Assembly: GCA_021234155.1 (NCBI GenBank)
Contig: JAJEKV010000006.1
Coordinates: 8,773,003 to 8,837,002, forward strand
Length of the DNA: 64,000 nucleotides
Direction: 5' to 3'
From: Isoetes taiwanensis
Lineage: Eukaryota; Streptophyta; Lycopodiopsida; Isoetales; Isoetaceae
The notes under the pieces are model-generated. The model did not search any database, was not told the origin of the DNA, and saw nothing but the letters and a program-made list of their open reading frames with translations. The stretch's first letter is position 1; each line of letters opens with the position of its first letter. A program made the translations under genes and the position numbers. Of the stretch, positions 32,207 to 44,180 are shown in pieces.

Positions 32207-35092
32207 GTGAATATGCCTATCCAACAGCTCTCGTTACCTATTCTCGCCCCGAACATTATCGACAAGTATAAGCGGCGGACGACAGAGCTCGAACATATTA
32301 GCCTTGCGCGAGCAGCCATGTTATACAAGGATGAGCATGGGCAATTTGTGAAGAAAATGAGGAGGGACAGATCAGGCAATCCAAAAGCAGCTGTAGTTAG
32401 GTATGTGAAGTTCAACGAGAATAAAGACATAGAAGGATGGGCGTACGAACGGCTTCTGTTGCACGTGCAGTTCAGGACAGAAGATGATCTCCTGGACGGG
32501 CACTCGAGCTACTATAGTGCATACATGGCGAAGCAAGAAGAAATTGAAGCAGCTCATACAACGCTAACATTCCAGCATACCGGGGATTTGCATAGTTGGG
32601 GTGACATAGAGAGGATAGCTGAAGAGATCGATCAGCATAGAACACGGCGTTCGAATGAAGATGAGGAAGCGGAAGGCGAGGATGAGTTTGATGTAGGCGC
32701 AGACCTTCCATATTACACTTTACACCGGTCTCCTCAAGAGGTACATGACGCAGAATTGATTCCATCATTTATTAGAAACTTACCTGTTTCTGTGCATTGC
32801 AGGTGCAGAGGACGATGGTACCAAATAAACAAATCATGCCCAATGAGATGTACTACACAATGGTGAAGACGTTGAGAAAGGGCCAATCTGCATCTTGATG
32901 ACGATATCATGTACAAAAGATACATGACCCAACCCACGTACAACCCGTTTCTTACGGGCAAAGGCGGGTGTGGGTAAGTCGCGTTTTGCTTTGCTAAGAT
33001 TTTATCGAGGGACAAAAGCTACCGTTCAACAAGATCTCCCCGACGCATTGAGCGAGGCCATCGGTTGTGTCATAGCCAAGGCATTACGTGCGCGGCGGCC
33101 AGATATCGTTGGGGGCATCACGCTGCACTCGGCATTCGGGATAGGACCAACAACAGCGTTTGGAAATAAGATGACGATGCCCACATCTGCGACGCTGCAA
33201 ACGGGAAGGAATGCCTACGAGGCAGTGAGACTGCTGGTCATAGACGAGATCTCAATGGTCGGGCTTCGCCTGCTCTTCCACGTTGATGCATTATGCAACA
33301 AGTAAGTTATATACCAGCTCACATGCTGGCCGCAAGCCTGCACGAGAAACAGGCATATGTGACTGACTAAGTCATTTGTGTGATTCGGTTTTAGGTACAA
33401 GGCCACTGCGACGCCCATACCATTTGGGGGTATCTCAGTAATTGCAGCTGGGGACTTTTACCAATTGAAGCCAATGTTTGACAAGTGGAATTTTTGCGAC
33501 CCAGATGTTGACGACGCCGAACGGCTAGGCTTCGTCCAGTTCCCAGACCTGTATCACTCATGGAAATCGAATATCAGATACTATGAGCTGACCGAGATCG
33601 TGAGGCAAGGAGATGACCTTCCCTTTGCACGCGCGTTGTCCCATATGAGGATATCAGAGCAAACGGTAGACAATTTGCACCTTGTGAACTCTACGTGTAT
33701 CCGGCCAACACCTCGCGACCCGCGTCTTCCGCATGTCTTTCACAAGAACAAAGACAAGGACGAGCACAATGACAAAGTGTACGCCCAAATAACAGAGCAA
33801 GGCATCCTCATCCAGTCTATAGACACGCACGAGGATGGCTGTCCGAGAAGCATTAGCCTACCCACAGACTCTCGAAAGACGTACGGGTTGAGAGACAAGC
33901 TAGAGTTGAAACGAACTATGCTCGTTGAGCTGACGAGCAACATTGATTTATCTGATGGGCTCGTCAATGGTGCCGATGGCATTCTGCAGGGGCACTCGGG
34001 TGTGGGTGAGACAGAGGCACTTTGGATATTATTTATGAAGCCCACAACAGGAAGAAACTGTCGAGATAGGCTGAAACACCTCTACGCCCAAGGGATCGAG
34101 CCAACATGGGCCAATCCAAAAGTCGACGGGTTATGCCAGCGCAAAATGAGAGGCACAAGATCATGAGACGCCGGTTTCCGGCAAACCGGCCGCCGCTAGG
34201 GCCAAGATACGTGTCCGCGAGTGGTGGCACGGTCGAACGACTATGCTTCAACCCCAGAGGCATGCACATGCATGGAATGGCATACACGGCTATCTCGCGA
34301 GTGAAGACAATGGCAGGACTGTTCTTGAAGCACCCGCTGACAAACCAAAACTTCACTGTTGACAACAGAGTTACAGAAGAGATTCAGAGAATGCAAAGAG
34401 AGATGCCGTGGACGATGACTATGCCCAACCTCGCCGACAAACGGCCACCGACACTCGTCGCAACAACGCTGAACACACTAACGGCAACAAAGTACATCGA
34501 CCACATACTCACAGATTCACAGCTGATGTCGTCAGACATCCTCTGTCTTCAAGAGACGAGAACGGATGACGCATCCATCTTCGAGACAACTAAGTATAAA
34601 TGCTTGCTTAATCGAAGAACGCTGTGTATGAATGTACCACACTTTACGACATCGACAGGCTCGAGCTTCTCAACCACCAACTCGTTATGGAGCTCTCTGT
34701 GACAGCCATCCTTGCCACGTTTCGAGATCGCACTACGGGAACCATCCTACACATGGCAAATATATATAGGCACCACGGCGGAAGCATGCAGCAATTCGTT
34801 GACAATATTAGAGCGATTGTTGAGAGTTCAACATCGCAATCCACGCTTGGAACCAATGCTGTTAGGACTGTCCTGATGGGAGATTTCAACATAGATGCCC
34901 TGCGACAAAACAACATCATCGCGGCGTTCACAGGGCTACGATGCCCGCCATGTCCAACAAGTGAATGCCGCCATCGCCCGCCCGCTGCTTTGACCATATC
35001 CGGACAAACTTCAAGCCTGCCTTTTGCGACATCGGCCATTGCTACTGGAGCGACCATAGACGAGCATATATAGTGTTCACTTGAAGGTGGCA
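32207..35092 (+). pseudogene. Helitron-like PIF1-type helicase followed by an endonuclease domain
   Basis: The pre-helicase region (32207-32700) has VVRYVKFN and WAYERLLLHVQFR, wording found between Rep and helicase in Helitrons. Helicase motifs follow: Walker A AGVGKSR (about 32965, reached by frameshift), TLHSAFGI, Walker B LLVIDEISMVG, GGISVIAAGDFYQLKP, YELTEIVRQ, LTSNIDLSDGLVNGADG, and HGMAYTAISRV at 34275-34307. A spliceosomal intron fits 33302-33394. Further on, DILCLQET (34536), MGDFNIDA (34878) and WSDHR (35047) are the endonuclease signatures. Helicase plus endonuclease without RT is the Helitron2/Helentron arrangement. The Rep (HUH) domain is missing and several frameshifts occur, so this is a 5'-truncated, inactive copy. 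Confidence 0.78.
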
Positions 35093-35879
35093 ATGTGCGC
35101 AGAAATTTAGTGTCCTTTTGCAAATTTAGCTGCTGCTAATATAAGCAAATCTTTATCATTTAAGTTACATATTGGATTTGTCTTTGAATTTGATAATGTT
35201 ATAACCTAACTAAGAGTTGGGGCGTGAGATTTCGAAGGTTTCTTCTCTAATTTGGTTTTGAGTTTTGCTTGCTAGAGTTGCATGTCCTCATGAATTTGAA
35301 TGTTAGGTATTTCGTGACATAGTCATGCAGTGGTTTGGTTTGGTTTGGTTTGGTTTGGTTTGGTTTGGTTGCAGTGGTTTGGTTTGGTTGCATTGGTTTG
35401 GTTTTGAGCATGTTTTAAGAAATGACACTGTAAGGTACCAGAATTATGACACTAATCTGGACTTCTTGAAGCCGAAAGTTTATGCGAACAGCTTCTAGAA
35501 AATTTGATTGAGAGATTGGGTCATGTATAGACGAACCTGTAAAGAATAATATGTGGAGAGTCATTTTTATTGCATAGGGCAGCAAGCGAAAGCAAATACA
35601 AAATAAGGACAGCCCATACTTGATACTTCTCGAACCAAACTACGCACCTTAGATAACTTGGTTTACAAGCCATAGCATCGAATCTCACCGCAGTATAGCT
35701 TGATCCTTAGATACCTTCCTCATCCAATGGGATAATCTTATTGCAGATGTCCATGGCATGGACTATCTATTGCAACTCCAGAATATCCGAGACCACATGG
35801 TGCCATTAACGAACGAAATTTGTGAGCAGCAAGCTAGGTTAGACACATATCGAATACAAAATGGACATGCATCTGCGGC
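35093..35879. other. Spacer with TTTGG microsatellite
   Basis: Contains the pentamer run at 35333-35403 and no recognised gene. Confidence 0.6.
35333..35403. repeat. Pentanucleotide microsatellite (TGGTT)n
   Basis: About twelve units of GGTTT with two interruptions. Confidence 0.95.
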
Positions 35880-38400
35880 AAGAGATGAATAGCAGCGTGC
35901 TATCATAAACAAGATCTAACTGCTTGTCTTATCATCAGACAGGTCCATGCATATCAATATGGTGGATAACTTACCGCTTGTTCTTGAGTTCCTATCCAAA
36001 TTCCACCGCTTTATGAAAATAAGACAAAGGTCTGCCGGTACTTTACCTCATAAGTTGTTCTTTACGCTTTTCCATCCCGGATATTTCCAAAGATAAAATC
36101 AACAACACCTTTGAGCAATAAATATGCGGTGACATTCTCATCAACTATCCGAACCACACACCCATGTGGAATACTATCCATCTGTTTTTAGTCCCCGCAA
36201 AAGAAATATGTAAATATTGAATGATTGCGGCATGATAAAGATGACAAACGACCGTAATCATTTGCATGTACAACATATATGATAAAACAAGCCGACCAAA
36301 ACAAAAAGAATTTTAAAAGCTTAACCTTAACAACCGATAATCGCCGCCAAAGTTGCAATATCTTATGCACGGTCTTCTATAATAGAAAAGGAATTGTCGA
36401 TGCGGCAAGAACCTACTTAATAGCTCCGGCCGCCATGGACCAACAAACAAGTGAGGATAATGAAGCCTAGTAGTTAATCTAACAATATATTACCTTTGCC
36501 TTGGATGCACGTTGTACACATCACGCAAGTTCCTGACTACCTTCACCATCGAAGTAACTAAAGACATTTGCTCCCTTTACTTCTTCATTTGCCCATTCCC
36601 GGTAATGCCTCTAATCTCTAATCTTCTTCTAATCTCTTATGTAATGCCTCTAGGGTGACACCATTGATGATTTCAAGTGGATCAATCACATTGCCCAATG
36701 ACTTTGACATCTTCGACCACCATTGCATGGAGATAGACCTATGTCGACACAAAGCCACATATTGTCATTTCGGGTAACTTCGATAGGACAACAGGGGGAT
36801 AATGATCAAGCCTATCACTAGTTTAACCTGTTTGAATGGAGTATGACCCGTTAACCTCATTCCCAAATCACCATTCGAGCAACCCGGAAAAACAAAATGT
36901 CGTGCCCGGTTCCAAGAGAAATGTCGGATAAAACGTTTTAAATCCAAGGTATCCCCCGCCACCCCATCACCAAAAAGGGAAAAGCCCAGGAGGAAAACCA
37001 AGTATCAAGAACATCGGGGTCCCGGTGATGCGATAACTCTTTCCAGAAACCGCGGCCAAGCGGTGAGTTTGCATCATCTTCATTCCTTGCCACTATCCAA
37101 TGGTCGTTATATGCACCAAGCTCTTTCATATCATCATCTTCCAATGTTACATACCATGCGGTACTTTCGATGCCCCCACCAAAACTGTCCCGAAACACAC
37201 CAATCCCTAATGTCTTCCAACCACCTAAAATGGAACCCAAGAAAACACAAAATGAAATCTTTATTCTTATGTCACGCCGCACATTTAGAAAAAGTTATCA
37301 ACTACCCGAACCATACATCTTCAAACCGGCTAGGAATAATCTCTAATTCCCCATTTTTCACGGCATCGCAGCGACCTTTGCCATGCCAAAGACAAAACTC
37401 ACATACCACTTGGGGTTTGATTATGGGTTCTATAACATCATTACTTCTTGAACGGATACCTAATCTCATAGGGTTATCAGCAACTCCTTTATACAAACCG
37501 TGCCAAATTAAGATCTTATTATGTTAAAACCCCATACTTGCTTTTCTAAATTCCTTTGCAGCTTTTGAAGTCCTAAAGCGACTCAATAGCTTCATGTGCA
37601 ATTTTGCCTCATCGGAACATTTTTATTTGCCGAAGACTATTGATCGTGGTTTAGGCTTGCTCGATAGATCAAGGAGGTTCATACCTTTTCCTCCAATGCG
37701 ATTCACGACTGACAACACGTGCATCAAACCGCTTTAATCCCCAGGCCTGAGTCCCACCATTGCTATTTATGTTACCATCATCAGTAAAAATATTAATAAA
37801 TGGCAAGTTGTGCCGCTTTGCCAACTTTATAGTCGTTTGGGTCATGTCTTTGGAGTTATCGCAATATGAATACCACTTGTAATTGGCCTAAACATGGAGA
37901 ACAAATAGATATAGGAACACATTGAGTACCTTCACCGCACCGAGTGCCAAAGGACATATCTACTAGTTCTCTATCACAAATGATGGGAAGCTTTCTCCCA
38001 TTGAAGGGATGAATTGCAAATTTCCCATGCGACTTCAGATATCTTGGATCATCTGGATGGACTGCAATTGCGTATCACCAAGCATTGTTTGGTCTTGTGG
38101 TAGCAACAACGATTTCTCCCAAGTCACCTTCTAAGGGATATCGCGAACGATGTTATTGCTCCAAATTCAACAAGAGTTTCATATCCAGTACCCTAACGAT
38201 GTCCCGCCTGGAAGGTCAATACATTCAACCTATATACGGTATAGATAGAGCAGCGTGTCAATATACTCTTGAGCATATAACACGGATCATATATCACAAA
38301 AACACACCTCAATATCGATATCGCCGCTCGAGTATGCGTGCAATCCCAGTTGACAAGCGGTTATCCCCGGTCAAATAGGCAAATGATTTTAATTTGACAT
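35880..38400 (-). pseudogene. Valyl-tRNA synthetase pseudogene
   Basis: Reading down the minus strand: [10 protein letters not shown] and [13 protein letters not shown] (about 38070-37970), then [17 protein letters not shown] (about 37810-37750), [10 protein letters not shown] and [12 protein letters not shown]-like text (37500-37300), the core GAYNDHWIVARNEDDA and DPDVLDTWFSS (37140-37000), and the catalytic KMSKS loop followed by GNVIDPLE (about 36715). A C-terminal part with PHGCVVRIVDENV lies at about 36180. These are valyl-tRNA synthetase segments in the correct order, but with frequent frameshifts and stops and short intron-like gaps. The N-terminus with the HIGH motif is not seen. A functional copy must exist elsewhere. 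Confidence 0.85.
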
Positions 38401-39448
38401 CCTAAAACAATGCCCAATGCAATGAAGCAAATGAATTGATTCTAACATCAACCTATAAGGATCAACTAGAAAATTGATTAAGCCCGGGCTTTTAAAACCG
38501 TGGCAATTGATTAAGCCGCATTAAAATTCAAGAAGACTTGTTAACCACAAGTTTCGTAATATTACAAATAATGTAAGAACTTCTTCCTATGGGATGCAGA
38601 AAATTAGCAAGACTCTGGAGATGTTAATTCATTTGTTCTTTATTTTTGGAAGACGTCGTAATTGGAGATAAAAGGAATACCTATAAATCAGATTTTCCTT
38701 GTGCAATTGAACAAAGGCTTCTATAACAGCCTTACATCTGATATCGTCCATTGTGAAACACTGGTTTTAGAACAAAAAAGAGGCTGTGTCCACGAAATAG
38801 GGTTTCAACCATATAACAAGAATGCCTTTAGAAAACCATGACCAATCAAAATGATAGATACATCTATTGCAGGCTGTAGTTTCTGTGATTCCTGATGCAA
38901 CAGAACTCATGTGTCATAGCTTCTTCAAGGACAAGTGGTAAGGTAGATGCAACATCATATGGAGTTTGAAGAAGAAAAGTTAGTCACAATAATTATAGAT
39001 TCAAAATGATAGGGATGTGGAAGGATCAGATTAGTAAGGACAGAATCATGCTGAAGCTAAGGCATTGAACTTAAATTTGGTGTATCGATCGTTAAGCATA
39101 AAAATTATCATGCCTTGGCCACCGCTGCAAAGAAGAGAGAGAACCATATAAGAAACAGGATGTGCTGCAATGGGATAATGGGGCCACCTAATACCAACTT
39201 TGCAAGAACATGGTCATGTCTGCTCATAAAATCCAAAAAATCCGTCGACCTACCTGTGCGGAATTCGTGAATACGGATGGCGTCCTTTTGTGATCCAGTA
39301 TACATGAAGAGTATTTGCTTGGTCCTATTGTAAACTGGGCAAAATATCTATGGCGGATCGGGATCCAAACTTCCTAAGTTAGCCCAGTATGCACAAAGAG
39401 CCAAGCGAGGATGACCTAACATTTACAAACTTCTGGCGGTTTTAGCGG
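38401..39448. other. Stretch without a recognised gene
   Basis: A 65-codon minus frame at 39108-39305 shows no motif. The rest is AT-rich. Confidence 0.5.
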
Positions 39449-39545
39449 TTTTTGGTATATTCTAGGTATATGCTAGCATATACCATGAATATACCAAAAA
39501 CCCACATAAACAAGGGATTGCCCCCCTAGGGGCAACCCAAAAACC
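39449..39545 (-). repeat. Palindrome-bearing dispersed repeat, copy 2
   Basis: 39449-39500 is a nearly perfect 52-base palindrome centred on GCTAGC (core GGTATATGCTAGCATATACC) and is followed by the shared flank with CCCCCCTAGGGG. Copy 1 lies at 17125-17215 in the other orientation. Confidence 0.8.
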
Positions 39546-40239
39546 ATATGCCAACTTGTCTTTGAGAACTTTAAGTTGCTAAAGCTATAGATGTGTTAAA
39601 ATTCAAAAACCTATGTACCATTTACCATGTTCGAATTTTAGTATGCCGATTGGTCTTAAAATACCTTTATCTGGGCCACCTGCACTAAATCACTTTACAT
39701 TGATGAAGCATTAATGCCTAATCTTTGGAACCATTGACTGCAAGATGAGCTTATTGGGCCAGAAATTCATGAAGTTCTTTAAGATATGGTTGTATCAAGT
39801 CTGTATGAAGTCGTACCAAGTGTATCAATACCAAGCGTATCAAGTGTACATGCATTCCATACTATTCATAATAAAAAAAGCCTGCCTCCTACCGTAGGTC
39901 AGGGTGGGCCGAAGTCCTAAATATAGTTAGCAACAAGGAGAGCAGGACCTTGTTGCCAAAGCCCTACCCTACCTATATTGCCTAATTAACACTTATTGCA
40001 CTTGTTGCAAGTATTTATTTCTCTTTAGAAAAGCCGAATGGCAACTCTAGTATGGGCCAATGCCAAAAGACTGGTCTAAAACAGCTAAACCTCAGTTTAT
40101 GATTTAGCTTTCATGTTTAAAAAAAAAAAAAAAAAAAACTAGCAAAAGGCTCTCCAGAAGGTCTTAATAAGGTCAAATTTGTTACATTTAAGTTTGGTGC
40201 CATTATGCTGTAGTATTTGGCAAGATGTAAGGAAATAAG
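39546..40239. other. Stretch with a poly(A) run
   Basis: A run of 21 A lies at 40118-40138 after an unrecognised 250-base segment that may be a short retroposon. No coding sequence is recognised. Confidence 0.45.
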
Positions 40240-40960
40240 AAATCAAGTTTTGTTTGTTTCTTAGTTCTCCTTTTGTTTGAGGAACAAACTTCTTGGCCTA
40301 AAGTCATCGTGCATAATACCCTTTCTAAGAATTAATTCAATAATCAGGCCTGGGCATAAATATTGGGCATCATCACATAAACAGGTGTAGCCTGTGTATC
40401 AAGACAGATAATGTCATCAAAGCATCGTCTCCCTAGCTCCATTTTGCTATGCATAGCAGAGACTTCCATCTTAAAATGTTGGGTTTCTTAAAAGATTTAA
40501 ATTAATCTTCTGCCTCCGTTGGGTCAACAACACATTCGTAGTGATCTATATCTAGTGCAACAAGATAGTCTCTCATATGCTTATCTATTAGGCCAGCATC
40601 ACAAAGCATTTGGGAATGGATCTGTTTGCCCTTTGCAAGTTATTTCAAGCTGGCGCAAGTATCCAATAGAGCCAAGCTGCCATGCCCCATAATTGTGCAG
40701 GCTCCAATAATGGCTGTCTAGGATATTGCATTGTGCAAAATCATTCTATTAAATAATGCACATGCATCTCTCAGATTCTCACACTTTGTATACATCTTGA
40801 TAAGAGCATTACAAATAATTAGTGCTAAATGGAACTTCCTCTGAGTAATTTGAGCATGAAGAACTTTACCAAGATATTCACTACCCTGTATACATCCAAT
40901 CCCTTGGTATAAGAGTTTAACTTGGCATCATCACAAATATATAGTGCAATGTTTATACAA
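40240..40960 (-). pseudogene. PPR protein pseudogene
   Basis: The minus strand reads CNALIKMYTKCENLRDACAL then F.RM at about 40820-40740, followed by a second unit with AIIGACTIMGHGSLALLD. Further on come SDAGLIDK, DHYECVVDP and TEAED near 40600-40510, then KPNILRWKSLLC and PNIYAQA near 40470-40350. This matches the order of the last repeats and E-region of plant PLS-class PPR proteins. Frame changes and stops are frequent. It is not the same fragment as the plus-strand PPR at 19750. Confidence 0.75.
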
Positions 40961-41883
40961 TGAAGAACTAAGAAGCATCACTGTTTTCGAGCTTTTGTTT
41001 GTATAACTGAAGTGTGCCCAAAATAACAACTCAAAAAAGCATATGAGACTTTATCCTATTGGAAATTCAACAAGTCTTTGCATTTGGCTTGGTCTTTGAA
41101 GCCTTCCAACAAGTTTCCTCTTTGGGGTTTCTTGGAAACCAAAAATAAAATAATTTAAGACACCTTTATAAATATTCCTTAAGTTAAGCGCTTCATCTTT
41201 TGAAGAAGCTCTCATATTGAGATGAGACTACAACCTCCATCTACAACAACTACATATTTTCTACGTGCAAGCAACATCCTTATTATAAAAAGCTATACGA
41301 TTTAAACCTATTTAACTTCTAACTAGATATTACCTGAAAGCATTCATAAAAGAAACTTGGATGACTTTTATGGATGGTGGATTAACACCTTTGGTAACTC
41401 ACCGGCCTTTGTATCAAGGGAGATTGCATTGGAACTCATCTTAAATCTATTTCAGAATTTATATTATTCGCAAAAGTACCATTTTGATGATGATGAAGCA
41501 TCCTCAGTTATCGATGCTACACCTGTAGTCGAGAACTCTAGTTGATGTTGATATATGTTATGAATAATCTCTAAATTAAATAACAATTAAGAAGGAACTT
41601 GTGGAATTTAGTGGACTTAGTAATTTTTAGAAAGACGTTCACCATCAAGAAAAAGAAATATATCCTAATAGTAATAGTAGACTGGTTCGCTATTAACAAT
41701 TTGCATTCTATTGTGAAATATTTAAATTAGGGTTGGAGGAACATAAGAACATGAGGCATAATCATGGGCTCAACTCTAAGGCAATAAATTTCTTGGAATA
41801 TTTAATCTATAACACTGGGTGTGTAAGTACCCTAACAGTGTTTAATCCCTTTTCTATTCTATTCTATTCTTAAAAATCAATAA
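40961..41883. other. Stretch with one short exon-like frame
   Basis: A 62-codon frame at 41357-41545 (WWINTFGNSPAFVSREIA ... VENSS) looks protein-like but is unrecognised. At 41819-41876 a sequence resembling the right end of the next TIR element (GTGTAAGTACCCTAA) is followed by TTCTA pentamers, perhaps remains of earlier insertions. Confidence 0.4.
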
Positions 41884-44121
41884 GGGTACTTTCACACTAT
41901 AGGGTTAAATTAAGGTAAAATTTAATTTAACAAATTATTTGTTATGCTAAATTAAGGTAAATTTTATGGAGCTTTCACACCACCCGTTATGTCAAGTAAT
42001 AACATTACAAAACCTGTTAAAAATGGTTTCACATGCAATTTGTTATGTTATCTACTAACATAACATAATCTGTCAAAAGCCTTTTCGCACAAGAGTTCCT
42101 TATGTTAATTAGTAACATAACAGAATATGTTAACGGTGGTTTCACATTGTACAACTACAACTTGTTATGTTATTCAAGTTTCCATTGTTTTTTCAGCGAA
42201 AATACAAGTGGTTCGTCCATCCAAAAGCAATGTCTAATGTCTGGTTATGATGTTTACCCAGGTCTGGACTTCATAACTACCTCAGATCAAGAAGCAAATA
42301 CATGGATATTTTTTGCCATAGTTTTTGTCTAATTTCCTTGGTATACATGGATGACAACATCTCTTCATATCTGTCAAATATGTATATGGCAAATCTGCAT
42401 TGGGTCCAAAAGAAAATCAGAAAAATCAGAAAGGAGTCCAACATCTTCCTACAAAGTCCCAAGCAATTTTTCTACCATTTCTTTATCCACATCCCATGCA
42501 TGACTTAAAACTTCCCGGCTGAATCCTTGAAGCACGCTAGTGTAAGATATTCCATGTTTGCTTTCTGATCTGCCTCCACCCACATGGAATTTCTGAAACT
42601 AAAGCAACAATTATGTACTTAAAGGTATATCTGAAACACGGATGTCTATACATAATTCTAGCCTAAAAACAAGCATTGCACAATAACCGAAATATATAAA
42701 TTTTATGATACATACGGAACAAGCGGATGGAATATAATTGTATAATTATGTACCTATACTTGACACTTTCGAAAGGTATATCTGAGAACAAGCGGTGCAT
42801 AAAGAACAGGCAGATTGAACACAGTTGTCTATATATGATTCTAGTCTAAAGAACAAGCAGACTGCAAACAACTAAAAATAAAATATATAAATTTTGCAAT
42901 AACTTATATATATGAAACAAGCGATAGCATATAATTGTATATATGCATATAACGTTAATGCAACTTACTTTGAATTAAATGCGCTCTGAAACCTAGTTCT
43001 CCAAAGATGGTCGACGCCAAAATCTCCATATCCCCCGGTGGCCATCATTCGTAAAACCATGTTGTTACTCCTCTTGGAATGGCCACCAAATCTCCCTCCT
43101 CTATCCTGTAAGCATTGGAACTTATCGATGCACAAAACGCGTCAAAACACAAATGGACAACATGAAAACTCACATGGCAATGTCGAGATTTCTGAATATT
43201 CTGAATCCTTCACTTATACTTTAGGCAAGAGCCAAGCTATATGTGCAAAATATGTGCGTAAACATGTGTAGTTGAGGTCTTGGAGGCATTGTACATGCTC
43301 TTACTACCATTCTGGCCATGAAGATCTGACCATATTGATGTATTAATGGATGGTTACCCCATGTGGTGCCCAAAGCCAAAACCTGCTATGGCAAATAATT
43401 GTTAGTCTTCCGGTCCCAATATTTTTTGCGTAAAGCAAAAATTCTATTTCATGTAACACTCCAAATATTCCTTCAGAAAATTCCTGAATCCTTCAATTTA
43501 TACTTTAGACAGTAGCCCATGCCAATGCCAAGCTTATACAACACCGAATCTTCTGTTATCAGGTCCAAAAGCATATGTTCAAAGGCAAGCGTACTGAGGC
43601 ATTACAAACAACCCAAATTCGCTGACAAATGACTCCATGCCAGCATCATCCATTAGGTTATTTTGTTCAAAGGCTGACAAATGGTCCAGGAGTCAAAATA
43701 CAATGAAATCTACCGGAAACAATCTGCCTCCAGGAGCAAGGAAAGAAATATCTACCGGAGTTTAGCAACGCATTCGAGCCGATGCCACAACGACCTCGAC
43801 TCCGGCCTCGTTCTGTCGACGGCCTCGACCTCCGGCCTCGTTCTAAACTCCGGCCGCGACCTCGACTTGACAAACCTAAATGAAGGGGGGGGGCACCCAA
43901 TAAATTTTCGTCGTGAAATTGTAGGGTTGTCAACACTTTGTTAACAATTAACAAAACAATAATGAATGTGAAAGGGGGTTAAATCTTGAATTTAACTTTA
44001 ACAAGTTGTTATAAATTAACCCCTTCGTTTTAACTATTTCCTTAACAAAAATCATATGCGTTGCTAGTTAAGTTAAATTTCCTTAACATAACAATTTTAA
44101 CCCTTTAGTGTGAAAGTACCC
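41884..44121. mobile_element. Harbinger-like TIR element carrying cupin exons
   Basis: The ends are GGGTACTTTCACACTA and its complement, flanked by the 3-base direct repeat TAA (41881-41883 and 44122-44124). TIRs starting GGG and a TAA target fit the PIF/Harbinger group. Subterminal phrases with GTTATGTTA recur at both ends. No transposase was seen, so the element is non-autonomous. Inside are exon fragments of a cupin protein (minus strand) and an arginine-rich GC-rich stretch (43770-43880). The right end is 60 bases before the UFSP2 start codon. Confidence 0.75.
42440..43400 (-). pseudogene. 11S-globulin-like cupin exon fragments inside the TIR element
   Basis: At about 43110-42965 the minus strand reads YRIEEGDLVAIPRGVTTWFY followed by a frame break, the second cupin strand pair of globulin-like proteins. 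At about 42600-42470 it reads SVLQGFSREVLSHAWDVDKE then VEKLLG, the C-terminal helix of the same family. A weaker PHGVTIH phrase near 43370 would be an earlier exon. Fragments are in the right order and strand for one gene. Seed-storage or related cupins bind metals or small ligands; this copy is broken and presumably captured. Confidence 0.6.
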
Positions 44122-44180
44122 TAAGACATTTTGTTTACTCCCATTCAAAAGTAAGATTGGGATCGTCAGGCAATTTGTCT

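Noticed and set aside
35333-35403. GGTTT-rich run as an interstitial telomere
   Set aside because: The unit is a pentamer and does not match the plant TTTAGGG repeat.
40118-40138. Poly(A) run as proof of a SINE or processed pseudogene
   Set aside because: No target duplication, tRNA-like head or recognisable gene was found upstream.
41819-41876. A separate complete LINE copy ending in pentamers
   Set aside because: Only the TTCTA run is present; the diagnostic LINE 3' sequence before it is missing.
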